Of a stretch of DNA of 64,000 nt, positions 26,442 through 35,597 are shown piece after piece (position 1 is the first letter of the stretch; the number at the start of each line of letters is the position of its first letter). Position numbers and translations under genes: made by a program. Where the stretch lies: the NCBI GenBank assembly GCA_017442805.1, contig JAFRZA010000025.1:1-64000 (forward strand). Direction: 5' to 3'. The stretch is from Erysipelotrichaceae bacterium. GTDB lineage: Bacteria; Bacillota_I; Bacilli_A; Erysipelotrichales; Erysipelotrichaceae. The notes under the pieces are model-generated. The model saw nothing but the letters and a program-made list of their open reading frames with translations, was not told where the DNA came from and ran no database searches.

Positions 26442-26450
26442 TTGAAATAA

Positions 26451-27008
26451 TCAGATAAGCTTCTTTCCAACGCTGAAAGCTTCAGCAACGCTCTCTCCGA
26501 GAATCAGATACCGGTTATTGACCGCATCAAAGCTGATAGGTTTCAGTTTTTTGACATCTACCTTGCCGTCAGTCAGCACCGATTCGTCAATGGATATGCC
26601 GACGATCTCGCCGACCAGCCGCGGCTCATCTTCATAATAGGCTACCAGTTCACATTCCAGGGTAAAAGGAAGTTCTCTGAACAGCGGGGCGTTGACCTTC
26701 TCGCTTCTTACCGGCGTAAAGCCGGCTCTTTCCGTCTTGTCTTCTACCGCATTTCCGGAGGCCATGCCGACATAGTCGCAGCCGGCGACCGTATCGGCGG
26801 TGCCGACGGAAACGGTGAAGGCTTTTCTTTCAAGGATGTTCTTGGTGGTCTTATGGTAGTTGGATATGCAGATGGAGATCTGGGTATCATTGGAGATGCC
26901 TCCCCAGGCAGCATTCATCAGATTGGCATTGCCTTCTACGTCATACGAGCCGATGATCAGCACCGGCATCGGATACAGCCAGGCTTCAGGTTTGAATTCT
27001 TTGCGCAT
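26451..27008 (-). CDS. Flavin reductase family (flavoredoxin-like) protein
   Basis: 185 residues of FMN-binding split-barrel type, with the family start MPVLIIGSYDVEGNANLMN and ISNYHKTTKNILERKAFTVS. Members bind FMN and pass electrons in anaerobes. It follows mnmM by 13 bases and may be co-transcribed with it. Confidence 0.82.
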   Translation of the reverse strand: MRKEFKPEAWLYPMPVLIIGSYDVEGNANLMNAAWGGISNDTQISICISNYHKTTKNILERKAFTVSVGTADTVAGCDYVGMASGNAVEDKTERAGFTPVRSEKVNAPLFRELPFTLECELVAYYEDEPRLVGEIVGISIDESVLTDGKVDVKKLKPISFDAVNNRYLILGESVAEAFSVGKKLI

Positions 27009-27021
27009 GTACTTCTTCCTT

Positions 27022-27573
27022 TCAGTTATTAATAAGTATTATTTCCGGAGGACAGTTGTCCTGATTGGGCATTGACAGATAAGTGATATGGTACTCTCCG
27101 GGATCCAGCTGCCGGCAGTATTCCAGCACCGCTTTTCTTTCAGTTTTGCCCTGAGGATGACCCCAGTAGAGGGTCATGCTGATGGTACCGTGAGGCTTAA
27201 GAATCCCCAGAGCAGCTTTCAGACCTTCCAGAGTTTCCTCGGCTGATGTGGTGATGTCCTTATCTCCACCGGGCAGATAGCCGAGGTTGAAGACGATGAC
27301 GTCCGCCCCTTCTTCAACATATTCTTCCATTTTTGCGAAGGAACAGTTGAAAAGCTGATAGTTGGTCACGCCGTTTTCTTTTAACAATGCCTCAGTATTG
27401 TCAATCGCCTGCTTCTGGATGTCAAAACCATAGACCTTCTGACAATGCTGAGCCAGAAAAAGGGTATCCCTGCCATTGCCGCAGGTAGCGTCAACCGCCA
27501 CCTTATCTTTATCACAGCAGTTTTCAAGAATGAGCTTATTGAATTCGGTTATTCTTCTCAGATTGTACTTCAT
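27022..27573 (-). CDS. mnmM: tRNA (mnm5s2U34)-methyltransferase MnmM (YtqB family)
   Basis: A 183-residue class I SAM methyltransferase. Motif I reads DATCGNGRDTLFLA; the family-specific NLGYLPGGDK follows. YtqB/MnmM makes the last methylation of mnm5s2U in tRNA of Gram-positive bacteria. Ribosome site AAAAAGGTGAAG before the ATG; extended -10 promoter upstream, divergent from the phosphatase gene. Confidence 0.85.
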   Translation of the reverse strand: MKYNLRRITEFNKLILENCCDKDKVAVDATCGNGRDTLFLAQHCQKVYGFDIQKQAIDNTEALLKENGVTNYQLFNCSFAKMEEYVEEGADVIVFNLGYLPGGDKDITTSAEETLEGLKAALGILKPHGTISMTLYWGHPQGKTERKAVLEYCRQLDPGEYHITYLSMPNQDNCPPEIILINN

Positions 27574-27591
27574 CGCTTCACCTTTTTCTCA

Positions 27592-27600
27592 ATTATAACA
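27592..27600 (-). promoter_or_regulatory. Extended -10 promoter of mnmM
   Basis: TGT-TATAAT on the minus strand 19 bases before the mnmM start; no recognisable -35. Confidence 0.5.
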
Positions 27601-27619
27601 AATTACCAGTCATCAGGCT

Positions 27620-27648
27620 GTAACAGAAGCAGCTTATTGCCTTATAAT
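27620..27648 (+). promoter_or_regulatory. Promoter of the histidine phosphatase gene
   Basis: -35 GTAACA (27620-27625), 17-base spacer, -10 TATAAT (27643-27648), 25 bases before the ATG at 27674. Confidence 0.55.
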
Positions 27649-27673
27649 GTAACCGGAACAGGAGTCATTGCCT

Positions 27674-28315
27674 ATGAAAACCGTCAGATTCTTCTACGTC
27701 CGCCATGGACAGACCATCTTCAACCTCACCGCCAAGGCTCAGGGCTGGAGTGATTCGCCTCTTACTCCCCTGGGAATTCAGCAGGCTGAAGAAACGGGAG
27801 AGAAGCTGAAGGACATTCACTTTGACCGCTGTTACTGCTCCGATTTCACCAGAGCAAGGGAAACCTGTGAGATCATCGCCAGATATCATGACTGTCCGAT
27901 AATTCCTGACAAAGGACTGAGAGAGTTCAATTTCGGTCTGAAGGAAGGCGAGCCCTATACCCACGCCTACATAGACGGGGTAAGGGTCAGATGGAGCAAG
28001 CTGGATTATACTGACATCTATGGGGAAAATCCGGAGATCTTCGACAAACGCATCCGCAAGACACTGGACAGTTTCGTCGAAGAAGCCGCTGACGGCGATC
28101 AGGTCCTGCTGGTGGGCCACCGCGGTTATAGTACCGAGATACTGGAGCTGCTCTTCAAAATCGATATTACCCGATATGAGGAAATGTGCCGTCAAAGAGA
28201 TGTGGAGCCCATCCCCAACGGGTCCGTCATGATCTTCGAAAACACCGACGGTGTCTATTCTCTTAAGCAGATCCCGGGACTGGAAGACGTTCCAGCCAGC
28301 CAGCTGCAGAAATAA
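27674..28315 (+). CDS. Histidine phosphatase (phosphoglycerate mutase-like) family protein
   Basis: 213 residues. The catalytic RHG motif with FYVRHGQTIFN at residue 9, a second Arg in SDFTRARETCEI, and the GHRGYSTEI C-terminal His block. It could be a cofactor-dependent phosphoglycerate mutase relative, but the sequence fits the broad phosphatase branch rather than GpmA. ATG at 27674 has AGGAG 9 bases upstream. One of four plus-strand genes. Confidence 0.85.
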   Translation: MKTVRFFYVRHGQTIFNLTAKAQGWSDSPLTPLGIQQAEETGEKLKDIHFDRCYCSDFTRARETCEIIARYHDCPIIPDKGLREFNFGLKEGEPYTHAYIDGVRVRWSKLDYTDIYGENPEIFDKRIRKTLDSFVEEAADGDQVLLVGHRGYSTEILELLFKIDITRYEEMCRQRDVEPIPNGSVMIFENTDGVYSLKQIPGLEDVPASQLQK

Positions 28316-28332
28316 TTATTAATCTTAAGCGC

Positions 28333-28360
28333 ACGAAAGCCAGGTTGCCCTGGCTTTCGT
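28333..28360 (+). terminator. Bidirectional terminator between phosphatase and hydA
   Basis: ACGAAAGCCAGG and CCTGGCTTTCGT form a perfect 12-bp stem with a 4-base loop, followed by TGTTT on the plus strand. It can serve both the phosphatase gene and the convergent hydA. Confidence 0.8.
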
Positions 28361-28380
28361 TGTTTAATGGTTTGGATTTT

Positions 28381-30156
28381 TTACTTGATCTCGTTGAATC
28401 CTTCTCTGGCTGCATAGGTGGTATGCAGTAATTCATGAGCCTTATGGGAGTTCGGTTCACCCAGGAACTTGTCATACAGTTCAATGATCTGAGGATTGTT
28501 GTGAGACTGACGGATGACCTGACGCTCGTCCTCGGAATACAGAGCCTTGGCTCTCTTTTCCTTATAGGTGTCGATGATGTCCAGATCTTCGTTAGGCATC
28601 AGAGTCGGCTTGATGAACGGCTGGCCGCCGCCATTGATGCAGCCGCCCGGGCAGCCCATGATCTCAATGAACTGATACTTGGACTTGCCTTCGCGGATCT
28701 GATCGAGCAGCACCTTGGCGCTCTTCATGCCGGAAGCGATGGCTACATTGACGACCGTGCCGTTGATGTCGATGGAGGCTTCTCTGATACCGGCATCGTG
28801 ACCCTTGACTTCGTCAAAGGTGATCTTGTCCTTTTCCTTGCCGGTCAGCTTGAAGTAGACGGTACGTAAGGCGGCTTCCATGACGCCACCGGTAACACCG
28901 AAGATGACGCCGGCGCCGGTGTAATCGCCCATGATGTCCTGATCCCAATCTTCATCAGGGAGCTTGTTGAAGACGATACCGGAACGCTTGATCATCTTGG
29001 CCAGTTCTCTGGTGGTGATGACGGCATCGACATCTTCCAGGCCGTTGACCTTGAGCTGCTCTCTCTGTCTCTCAAACTTCTTGGCAATGCAGGGCATGAC
29101 GGATACGACGAAGATGTCCTTCGGATCAATGTCATGCTGCTGAGCCCAGTAGGACTTGATGATGGCGCCCTGCATCTGATGCGGGGACTTGCAGCTGGAA
29201 AGATGCGGCAGCAGATCGGAATAGTTGTATTCAGCGTAGTTGACCCAGCCCGGTGAGCAGGAAGTGATCATCGGCAGCACGCCGCCTTCAGTCAGGCGGT
29301 GCAGCAGCTCGGTGCCTTCTTCCATGATGGTCAGGTCAGCGCCGAAGTTGACGTCGTAGACTCTGTAGAATCCCAGTCTTCTCATGGCGGCGATCATCTT
29401 GCCGGTGACCGGAGTACCGACCTTGTAGCCGAACTCTTCACCTAAGGCAGCTCTGACAGCCGGAGCAGCCTGGATGATGACGTACTTGCCGTCTCTGAAG
29501 GCCTTGTCAACAAGGTCGATCTGAGAATGTTCCATCAGAGCGCCGGTCGGGCAGACGTTGACGCACTGACCGCACTGGATGCACGGTGAATCGGCAAAGC
29601 TTCTGTTTTCCGCCGGGGAGACGAAGGTCTTGAAGCCTCTGTTCTCGAAGCCGAGGATGCCTAAGCCATGGGCATTTGAGCATCTGGCAATGCAGCGGCC
29701 GCACAGGATGCACTTGGAAGTGTCTCTGACCAGAGCCGGAGCAAGCTGGTCAATGTGAGTTTCAGAGCGGACACCGGCGAAGGCGCCTTCTCTGGCACCG
29801 GTCAGCTGAGCGACATGCAGCAGCTCGCAGTGACCGTTTTTCTCACACTGCTGGCAGTTCATTGAGTGATTGGAAAGCAGCAGTTCAACACTTCTTCTTC
29901 TGGCTTCGGTAGCCTTCGGAGTGGAGATTCTGATCTCCATGCCTTCGGAAACCGGATAGACACAGCTGGCAACCAGTCCTCTGGCGCCGGTAGCTTCTAC
30001 CAAGCAGACACGGCAGGAACCCTGATTGCATTCGCCATGATTGAATGTACATAAGGAAGGAATTTCGTAGCCACACTGTCTGGCGGCTTCCAGGATGGTC
30101 AGCGAGCTGTCAACCTGATAGGGAACGCCTTCAATCTTGATATTTACTAATGACAT
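28381..30156 (-). CDS. hydA: [FeFe] hydrogenase catalytic subunit
   Basis: 591 residues. N-terminal [2Fe-2S] domain (C36, C48, C51), a His-Cys [4Fe-4S] stretch (HSMNCQQCEKNGHC), two 4Fe-4S ferredoxin sites (CILCGRCIARC, CIQCGQCVNVC), then the H-cluster motifs TSCSPGW, MPCIAKKFE and IEIMGCPGGCINGG. A C-terminal small-subunit-like tail follows. This is the HndD/HydA layout of multimeric NAD(P)-linked bifurcating hydrogenases: H2 formation or uptake using reduced ferredoxin and NADH together. Third gene of hydC-hydB-hydA. Confidence 0.95.
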   Translation of the reverse strand: MSLVNIKIEGVPYQVDSSLTILEAARQCGYEIPSLCTFNHGECNQGSCRVCLVEATGARGLVASCVYPVSEGMEIRISTPKATEARRRSVELLLSNHSMNCQQCEKNGHCELLHVAQLTGAREGAFAGVRSETHIDQLAPALVRDTSKCILCGRCIARCSNAHGLGILGFENRGFKTFVSPAENRSFADSPCIQCGQCVNVCPTGALMEHSQIDLVDKAFRDGKYVIIQAAPAVRAALGEEFGYKVGTPVTGKMIAAMRRLGFYRVYDVNFGADLTIMEEGTELLHRLTEGGVLPMITSCSPGWVNYAEYNYSDLLPHLSSCKSPHQMQGAIIKSYWAQQHDIDPKDIFVVSVMPCIAKKFERQREQLKVNGLEDVDAVITTRELAKMIKRSGIVFNKLPDEDWDQDIMGDYTGAGVIFGVTGGVMEAALRTVYFKLTGKEKDKITFDEVKGHDAGIREASIDINGTVVNVAIASGMKSAKVLLDQIREGKSKYQFIEIMGCPGGCINGGGQPFIKPTLMPNEDLDIIDTYKEKRAKALYSEDERQVIRQSHNNPQIIELYDKFLGEPNSHKAHELLHTTYAAREGFNEIK

Positions 30157-30168
30157 TTCGATACCCTC

Positions 30169-32052
30169 CTATCTCTTTGAAATAGCGCCGAACTTACATG
30201 ATGAGATACAGGTTCCGCACTTTACGCACTGGCTGGGGTCAATCTTCATGGAAGCGAGCTTATGACCCGGAGCCGTGTAATCGGTTCTGGTAATGCAGTT
30301 AGCCGGGCAGTTGCGCTGGCACATGCCGCAGCCGATGCACTTTTCGGGATCGATGTAGTATTCCATCAGGTTCTTGCAGACGTGAGCCGGGCACTTCTTA
30401 TCAACGATGTGAGCAATGTACTCATCCTTGAAGTGAGTCATTGTGGAAGTGATCGGGTTGGATGAAGTCTGACCTAAGGCACACAGTGAGTTGGCCTTGA
30501 CGGTCTGGCTCAGTTCTTCGAGTTCGTCGAAGTCCTTCATGGTGCCCTTGCCTTCGGTAATGCGGGTCAGGATCTCCAGCATTCTCTTGGTGCCGATACG
30601 GCACGGCGTGCACTTGCCGCAGGATTCATCGCAGATGAATTCCATGTAGAACTTGGCAACGTCAACCATGCAGTTGTCTTCGTCCATGACGATGGCACCG
30701 CCGGAACCCATCATGGAGCCCTTGGCTACCAGGTTATCGAAGTCGATCGGTTCATCGAGGTATTCCTCAGTCAGACAGCCGCCTGACGGACCGCCGGTCT
30801 GAATGGCCTTGAATTTCTTGCCATTGGGGATGCCGCCGCCGATATCGTAGATCAGTTCTCTTAAGGTCGTGCCCATCGGTACTTCAACCAGACCGACGTT
30901 GTTGACCTTACCGCCTAAGGCGAAGACCTTGGTGCCCTTGGACTTCTCAGTGCCTACTGACGCGAAGGCATCAGCGCCGTTTCTTAAGATGTAAGGAACA
31001 CAGGCCAGAGTTTCAACGTTGTTAACGCAGGTCGGCTTGCCCCATAAGCCCTTGACTGCCGGGAATGGAGGTCTCGGTCTGGGCATGCCGCGCTTGCCTT
31101 CGATGGAGTTCAGCAGAGCTGTTTCTTCACCGCAGACGAAGGCGCCGGCGCCTAAACGGATATGGCAACGGAAACTGAAGTCAGTTCCCAGAATGTGGTC
31201 GCCTAACAGACCAACTTCAGTTGCCTGCTTGATGGCAATTTTCAGACGCTTTACAGCGATCGGATACTCAGCACGTACATAGAAATAGCCTTCGGTAGCG
31301 CCGAACGCATAGCCGGCAATGACCATGCCTTCGATGACGGCCAGCGGGTTGCCTTCCAGAATGGAACGGTCCATGAATGCGCCCGGGTCGCCCTCGTCAC
31401 CATTACATACAACGTATTTCTGATCAGCATCGACATTTAAGGCAAACTGCCACTTGCGGCCGGTCGGGAATCCGCCGCCGCCGCGTCCGCGTAAACCGCT
31501 CTTTGATACTTCATCGACGACTTCCTGCGGAGTCATGGTCAGAGCCTTCTTGAGGCCTTCAAAGCCGCCCATGCCTAAGGCTTCGTTGATGTCTTCAGGA
31601 TTGATGACACCGCAGCCGTGCAGGGCAATACGTCTCTGCTTCTTATAGAAGTTGATTTCATCCTGTTTTGAGACCTTGGCCTTGGTAACAGGATCAACGT
31701 ATAACAGTCTTTCAACGACCGTGTTGTTGATGATGTCGCTTTCGACGATCTCTTCAACATCTTCGATCTTAACCATTCTGTATAAGGTATCTTCGGGGTA
31801 GATCTTGACGAACGGTCCCTGTGAGCAGAAACCGAAACAGCCTACCTGATTGACAGTGGCTCTGTCTTCGACACCCTTTTCCTTTAATACTTCTTCGAAT
31901 CTGGCCTTGATCTCATCGGAATGGCTGGACAGACAGCCGGTACCGCCGCATAAGACGATGTGACGCTTGCCGTCCGTGCCATTGATCTTGGTTTCGAGAT
32001 TAGCAGTACAGAGAGCCTGCTGGGCGTTTAATTCTTCTACAGTTCTAATCAT
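30169..32052 (-). CDS. hydB: Hydrogenase NADH/FMN subunit, NuoF-like
   Basis: 627 residues. An N-terminal thioredoxin-like [2Fe-2S] domain (CGGTGC ... CFGFC), the NuoF core with the FMN/NADH loop GRGGGGFPTGRKW near residue 190, the cluster motif ESCGKCTPCRIG, and two C-terminal 4Fe-4S sites (CIGCGMCQRNC, CVKCGTCISSC). It takes NADH or ferredoxin electrons to the hydrogenase subunit. The start overlaps the end of hydC by 4 bases (ATGA). Confidence 0.94.
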   Translation of the reverse strand: MIRTVEELNAQQALCTANLETKINGTDGKRHIVLCGGTGCLSSHSDEIKARFEEVLKEKGVEDRATVNQVGCFGFCSQGPFVKIYPEDTLYRMVKIEDVEEIVESDIINNTVVERLLYVDPVTKAKVSKQDEINFYKKQRRIALHGCGVINPEDINEALGMGGFEGLKKALTMTPQEVVDEVSKSGLRGRGGGGFPTGRKWQFALNVDADQKYVVCNGDEGDPGAFMDRSILEGNPLAVIEGMVIAGYAFGATEGYFYVRAEYPIAVKRLKIAIKQATEVGLLGDHILGTDFSFRCHIRLGAGAFVCGEETALLNSIEGKRGMPRPRPPFPAVKGLWGKPTCVNNVETLACVPYILRNGADAFASVGTEKSKGTKVFALGGKVNNVGLVEVPMGTTLRELIYDIGGGIPNGKKFKAIQTGGPSGGCLTEEYLDEPIDFDNLVAKGSMMGSGGAIVMDEDNCMVDVAKFYMEFICDESCGKCTPCRIGTKRMLEILTRITEGKGTMKDFDELEELSQTVKANSLCALGQTSSNPITSTMTHFKDEYIAHIVDKKCPAHVCKNLMEYYIDPEKCIGCGMCQRNCPANCITRTDYTAPGHKLASMKIDPSQCVKCGTCISSCKFGAISKR

Positions 32053-32540
32053 GCTGCTGCACCTTCCTTTGCCTTCAGATCCTCAACGATCTTAACAACC
32101 TGGTCGACGCTCATCTTGGGATGGACCTGGCCGTTGATGCTTACTGCCGGAGCGATGCCGCAGGCACCGATGCAGCGTAAGGCGTCAAGCGTGAACAGGC
32201 CGTCAGCTGAAGTCTCACCCGGCTTGATCTTGAGAACATCGGAGAACTTGTCAATGATCTGCTGAGCGCCCTTGACGTAGCAGGCGGTGCCCAGACAGCA
32301 ACCAATGATGTACTTTCCCTTCGGTGTCAGGGAGAAGAATGAATAGAAGGTAACTACACCGTAGATCTCGGCAACGGATATGCCGGTACGGGCAGAAACC
32401 AGTTCCTGCACTTCCAGAGGAATGTAGCCGTATTCATTCTGAATATCACTTAAAATCATCATTAACGGAGTTTTCTCATCCGTGTAACGGTCGCAGATTT
32501 CAAGGATCTTAGCAACTGCATTTGCACTGAGTTTTGCCAT
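32049..32540 (-). CDS. hydC: Hydrogenase [2Fe-2S] subunit, NuoE-like
   Basis: 163 residues of NuoE/HndA type: a helical N-terminus (PLMMILSDIQNEYGYIP) and a thioredoxin-like fold with Cys ligands in CLGTACYVKG and CIGACGIAP. The small electron-carrier subunit of the trimeric hydrogenase. AAAGGAAAGG precedes the ATG. Confidence 0.94.
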   Translation of the reverse strand: MAKLSANAVAKILEICDRYTDEKTPLMMILSDIQNEYGYIPLEVQELVSARTGISVAEIYGVVTFYSFFSLTPKGKYIIGCCLGTACYVKGAQQIIDKFSDVLKIKPGETSADGLFTLDALRCIGACGIAPAVSINGQVHPKMSVDQVVKIVEDLKAKEGAAA

Positions 32541-32577
32541 AAATATTCCTTTCCTTTAAACGCAAATATACAGATAT

Positions 32578-32583
32578 ATTATA
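32578..32583 (-). promoter_or_regulatory. -10 element of the hydrogenase operon
   Basis: TATAAT on the minus strand about 38 bases before hydC; the -35 side (TTTAAT at 17) is weak and abuts the terminator of the ABC operon. Confidence 0.4.
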
Positions 32584-32603
32584 AGTAAAAACGAACACAA
32601 ATT

Positions 32604-32648
32604 AAAGCACTTTCGCTAAAGTGTTATAACTTCTGCCGAAAGTGCTTT
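32604..32648 (-). terminator. Terminator overlapping the end of the ABC ATPase gene
   Basis: AAAGCACTTTCG and CGAAAGTGCTTT form a perfect 12-bp stem with a 21-base loop that holds the stop codon. The T run after it is short (TTTAATTTG), so termination is plausible but not certain. Confidence 0.6.
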
Positions 32649-33155
32649 TACTTCATCAAGTGAATGCGTTGATATCAGTGTCGGCTTGTTCTGACTTTTG
32701 ATTATCTCAGCCGCTTTTTCAATTAATTTCCCATCCATTCCCTTGAACGGTTCATCCATGATCAGCATGTCGCTGTCAAACAGCAGACACCTGATCAGCG
32801 CTACTCTTCTGGCCATGCCGCCGGAGAGTTCGCTGATCTTAAGATCACCGTCGATCTCCAGCCGGCTGAGCAGTTCATCCGCTTCCTTATGCTTGTCAGT
32901 GACCAGAAGAATGTTGTCTCTGACCGACAGCCATGGAAGCAGGCGGTCTTCCTGGAACATGAAGGAGATCCGCTTGTATTCATTCTCAATCGTTCCCTTC
33001 TGCGGCTCGAGCAGTCCGGCGATCAGCTTGAGCAGCGTGGTCTTGCCGATGCCGCTTTCTCCCATCAGGCAGGTAATGCCGTCACTGATCTCCAGATTCA
33101 AGCCTTCAAAGATGGGCTTGTTTTCATAATTGAACCATAAATCACTTATTCTCAT
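32616..33155 (-). CDS. ABC transporter ATPase, SsuB/TauB type, short
   Basis: 179 residues: Walker A GESGIGKTT, signature LSGGMARRVALIR, Walker B LIMDEP. It lacks the C-terminal 50-70 residues common in SsuB/TauB-type ATPases (usually about 240). The 3' end is intact, so the short form looks real. Start overlaps the permease by 14 bases. Confidence 0.88.
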   Translation of the reverse strand: MRISDLWFNYENKPIFEGLNLEISDGITCLMGESGIGKTTLLKLIAGLLEPQKGTIENEYKRISFMFQEDRLLPWLSVRDNILLVTDKHKEADELLSRLEIDGDLKISELSGGMARRVALIRCLLFDSDMLIMDEPFKGMDGKLIEKAAEIIKSQNKPTLISTHSLDEVKALSAEVITL

Positions 33156-33900
33156 GACTTACACCTCTGAAAAGCAGGAATCTTATTATCTTTTCAATCA
33201 GCATGCTCAGGATGACGACCACGGCCGTCCAGGCAAACAGTTCCGGAGTTTCCAGATAAAGTTTGGAGTAATACAGATTAGAGCCGATGGCCGCCTTGGG
33301 CTGGGACAGCACTTCAGCCGCAATACCGCTCTTCCAGGCCAGTCCCATGGCCGTCAGGCAGCCGGAGAGAAAGCCCGGAAAGGCGGAAGGTACATAGATA
33401 TAACGGAACTTCTTCCAGTCAGAAAGCCTATAGGCCTGAGCCATTTCAATCAGGTTCTTATCAGTAGCCTTATATTGGGCCGTGATGTTCTCCCATACTA
33501 CCGGGATGACCATCAGCATGGACATCAAAACGGGAACATTGCTCTTGCCCATCCATAACAAAGCCAGAATGATGAAACTGGCTACCGGCGTGGCTCTTAC
33601 CACCCGAATAACCGGAGAAATCAAAGTGTCGGCGGTCTCATAGCGACAGGTCAGTATTGCCAGAATGACCGCGCTGATGACACCGAGCAGATATCCGGAA
33701 ATGATCCTGATGATCGTGGTGACCGTATTGATCCAGAATCCGGACTGCGCTGCCAGATTAACCAATGCCTTAACAACGGCAAAAGGGCCGGGAAGGATGA
33801 GTTCCTTTCCAACCTTTAAGGCGCACAGCTGCCAGACAGACAGCCAGAACGTCAGTGCCAGAATTCTTTTGAGATGCCTATTCACCAGGATAGAAATCAT
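33142..33900 (-). CDS. ABC transporter permease, SsuC/TauC type
   Basis: About 252 residues, with five or six membrane segments and the EAA-like loop LIEMAQAYRLSDWKKFRYIYVPSAFPGF. I chose the ATG at 33900 (MISILVNR), overlapping the substrate-binding gene; a longer frame reaches 33996 but would lie inside it. The start is the least certain in this operon. Confidence 0.85.
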   Translation of the reverse strand: MISILVNRHLKRILALTFWLSVWQLCALKVGKELILPGPFAVVKALVNLAAQSGFWINTVTTIIRIISGYLLGVISAVILAILTCRYETADTLISPVIRVVRATPVASFIILALLWMGKSNVPVLMSMLMVIPVVWENITAQYKATDKNLIEMAQAYRLSDWKKFRYIYVPSAFPGFLSGCLTAMGLAWKSGIAAEVLSQPKAAIGSNLYYSKLYLETPELFAWTAVVVILSMLIEKIIRFLLFRGVSHENK

Positions 33901-34858
33901 CACCGGGCATGCTGCCTCCAATTGACTTTGGATTGGCGTCAAACAGAACCTTGTAGTAGCCTTCAATGGCCGGTCTGATGTCCTTGCCGGATACAAAGAT
34001 CAGGTTGGCATCGGGGATGGCCTTGGCTGCGATTGCTGCTGACGGTACGATCTCATACTTTTCGCACAGCGCAGCGGCTTCGCCGACATTGGCCTTTACA
34101 TAGTTGATGGATTCCTCATATTCCTTAAGGAACTGGTCTACAGCAACTTTGTTATTCTCATAGAACTCGCTTCTGACCGCAATGCAGCCCATGGTCAGAA
34201 GGCTGCCGTTATTCAGCTTATCCCACTCTTCGGAAAGATTGAGAGCTGAACGCATTTCGCTGTTCTTGGCCAAGACGGTCGTGGCAGCCGGTACCGGAAG
34301 CATGCATACTTCAACATTGCCGCTGGCAGCCTTGGTGGTCAGCTCAGCGCTGTCCAGGAATTCTACAAAGACATCAGTTCCGACCGTCAGACCGTTCTGA
34401 GTCAGGATGTAATTAAGTACATATTCAGGATTGGATCCCTGGCCGACAGCATAGATGGTCTTATCCTTGAGATCAGCGATGCTGCTTACCGCATTGCCCT
34501 TTTCCAGAATGTATAGAACGCCGGCGGTGTTCAGAGCAATGATCTTGACTCCGCCATTGGTCTTGGCATACAGAGAGCTGGCAACATTAGTCGGGACAGC
34601 GGCCATATCCAGTTCACCGGAAGCCAGCAGGGAAACCATTGCGGTTGCCTCGGCTTCAACAGTGACGGCGTAATTGTTCAGTGATTCGCCAGTGCTGTTT
34701 TTCTCCAGCAGATAGCTGGCGCCGATGCCGGTCGGGCCCTTCAGGACGCCGAGCTTGACGTCGTATCTGACCGGATCAGGATCCTTTTTGGCGGTGCATC
34801 CGGCAAAAAGTGTCATTGTCATCAATAAGGTAATAAGTGCGATTAATGTCTTTTTCAT
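33878..34858 (-). CDS. ABC substrate-binding lipoprotein, SsuA/THI5-like
   Basis: 326 residues. Signal peptide with lipobox LFAGC (Cys21), then a two-lobe periplasmic-binding fold of the nitrate/taurine/thiamine-precursor group, with KGPTGIGASYLL and VEAEATAMVSLLASGELDMA. The ligand is not evident from the sequence. AGAGGGG precedes the ATG. Encoded 16 bases after a Crp-type regulator, with permease and ATPase downstream. Confidence 0.87.
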   Translation of the reverse strand: MKKTLIALITLLMTMTLFAGCTAKKDPDPVRYDVKLGVLKGPTGIGASYLLEKNSTGESLNNYAVTVEAEATAMVSLLASGELDMAAVPTNVASSLYAKTNGGVKIIALNTAGVLYILEKGNAVSSIADLKDKTIYAVGQGSNPEYVLNYILTQNGLTVGTDVFVEFLDSAELTTKAASGNVEVCMLPVPAATTVLAKNSEMRSALNLSEEWDKLNNGSLLTMGCIAVRSEFYENNKVAVDQFLKEYEESINYVKANVGEAAALCEKYEIVPSAAIAAKAIPDANLIFVSGKDIRPAIEGYYKVLFDANPKSIGGSMPGDDFYPGE

Positions 34859-34874
34859 TTTTAACCCCTCTTTT

Positions 34875-35561
34875 CTAACTGTTTTTCAAGGCTTCCTGAT
34901 TAAGAAGCATAATGTTGCGTCCGTCCCGGCTGATGATTCCCCGGCTTTCCAGATCATCAAGCGCCCGGTATAGCGAACTGCGTCCCATGTTGAGATTTCT
35001 GGCCAGCTGAGTGTAGGAGACATCCAGACGGAAAGTCTCACCGAAGCGGCTGGCTGCGTTGGCCAGGTAGCCGATCAGGCTGTTTTCCGAAGAACTGTTT
35101 GCCAGCAAGCTGATCTTGCGGTTCAGGAAGCGGATCCGGCTGCCCAGAAAGCGGACATAGTTCATCGCAAATTCCGCATTCTCTCTGATGCACTGTTCTA
35201 CCATTTCTTCTTTGAAGAAGATGATCTTCATGTTCTTGACAGCCCTTATCTCGGTGACATATCTTGTCTCTTCGTTAAACAGAGCGGCTACCCCGAAGAA
35301 GCTGCCTTCTTCAATACGGCGCATCGGAAACTCGTCACGGTCAGCCATCAGCATGGAGATAGTTGCCGTTCCCTTCAGGATATAGGCCAGAGACCTGCTG
35401 TACTGTTCCGGTTTGAAGACGGTTTCTCCCTTGCCGTATTGCCGGCAGAGGACTCTCTCATCCTGCAGTATGGACTGGACCGTCTTGTGCTCCATATTTT
35501 CAAACAGGAAGGTTTCGCATATTTCTTTCAGCTGGTTTTTCGTTACTTCGTTAAGTTTCAT
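34875..35561 (-). CDS. Crp/Fnr family transcription regulator
   Basis: 228 residues. cNMP-binding-like domain at about 25-130 (YILKGTATISML, EEGSFFGVAALF), dimer helix, and a C-terminal winged HTH (QLARNLNMGRSSLYRALDDL). No Fnr-type N-terminal Cys cluster is seen. The ATG at 35561 has no clear ribosome site. It leads the ABC transporter operon, and a palindrome sits in its promoter, so it likely autoregulates. Confidence 0.88.
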   Translation of the reverse strand: MKLNEVTKNQLKEICETFLFENMEHKTVQSILQDERVLCRQYGKGETVFKPEQYSRSLAYILKGTATISMLMADRDEFPMRRIEEGSFFGVAALFNEETRYVTEIRAVKNMKIIFFKEEMVEQCIRENAEFAMNYVRFLGSRIRFLNRKISLLANSSSENSLIGYLANAASRFGETFRLDVSYTQLARNLNMGRSSLYRALDDLESRGIISRDGRNIMLLNQEALKNS

Positions 35562-35571
35562 ACGCTATTCT

Positions 35572-35585
35572 GTCCCATTTGGGAC
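35572..35585. promoter_or_regulatory. Palindromic operator in the crp-like gene leader
   Basis: GTCCC-ATTT-GGGAC, a perfect inverted repeat 12 bases downstream of the -10 and just before the gene. Placement near the start of transcription suggests repression by a bound regulator. Confidence 0.6.
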
Positions 35586-35597
35586 TATTTCGATAAT

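Noticed and set aside
25334-27573. A toxin gene to go with the Panacea protein
   Set aside because: Neighbours are an SPFH protein, a flavin reductase and MnmM; no toxin-like ORF is seen on either strand.
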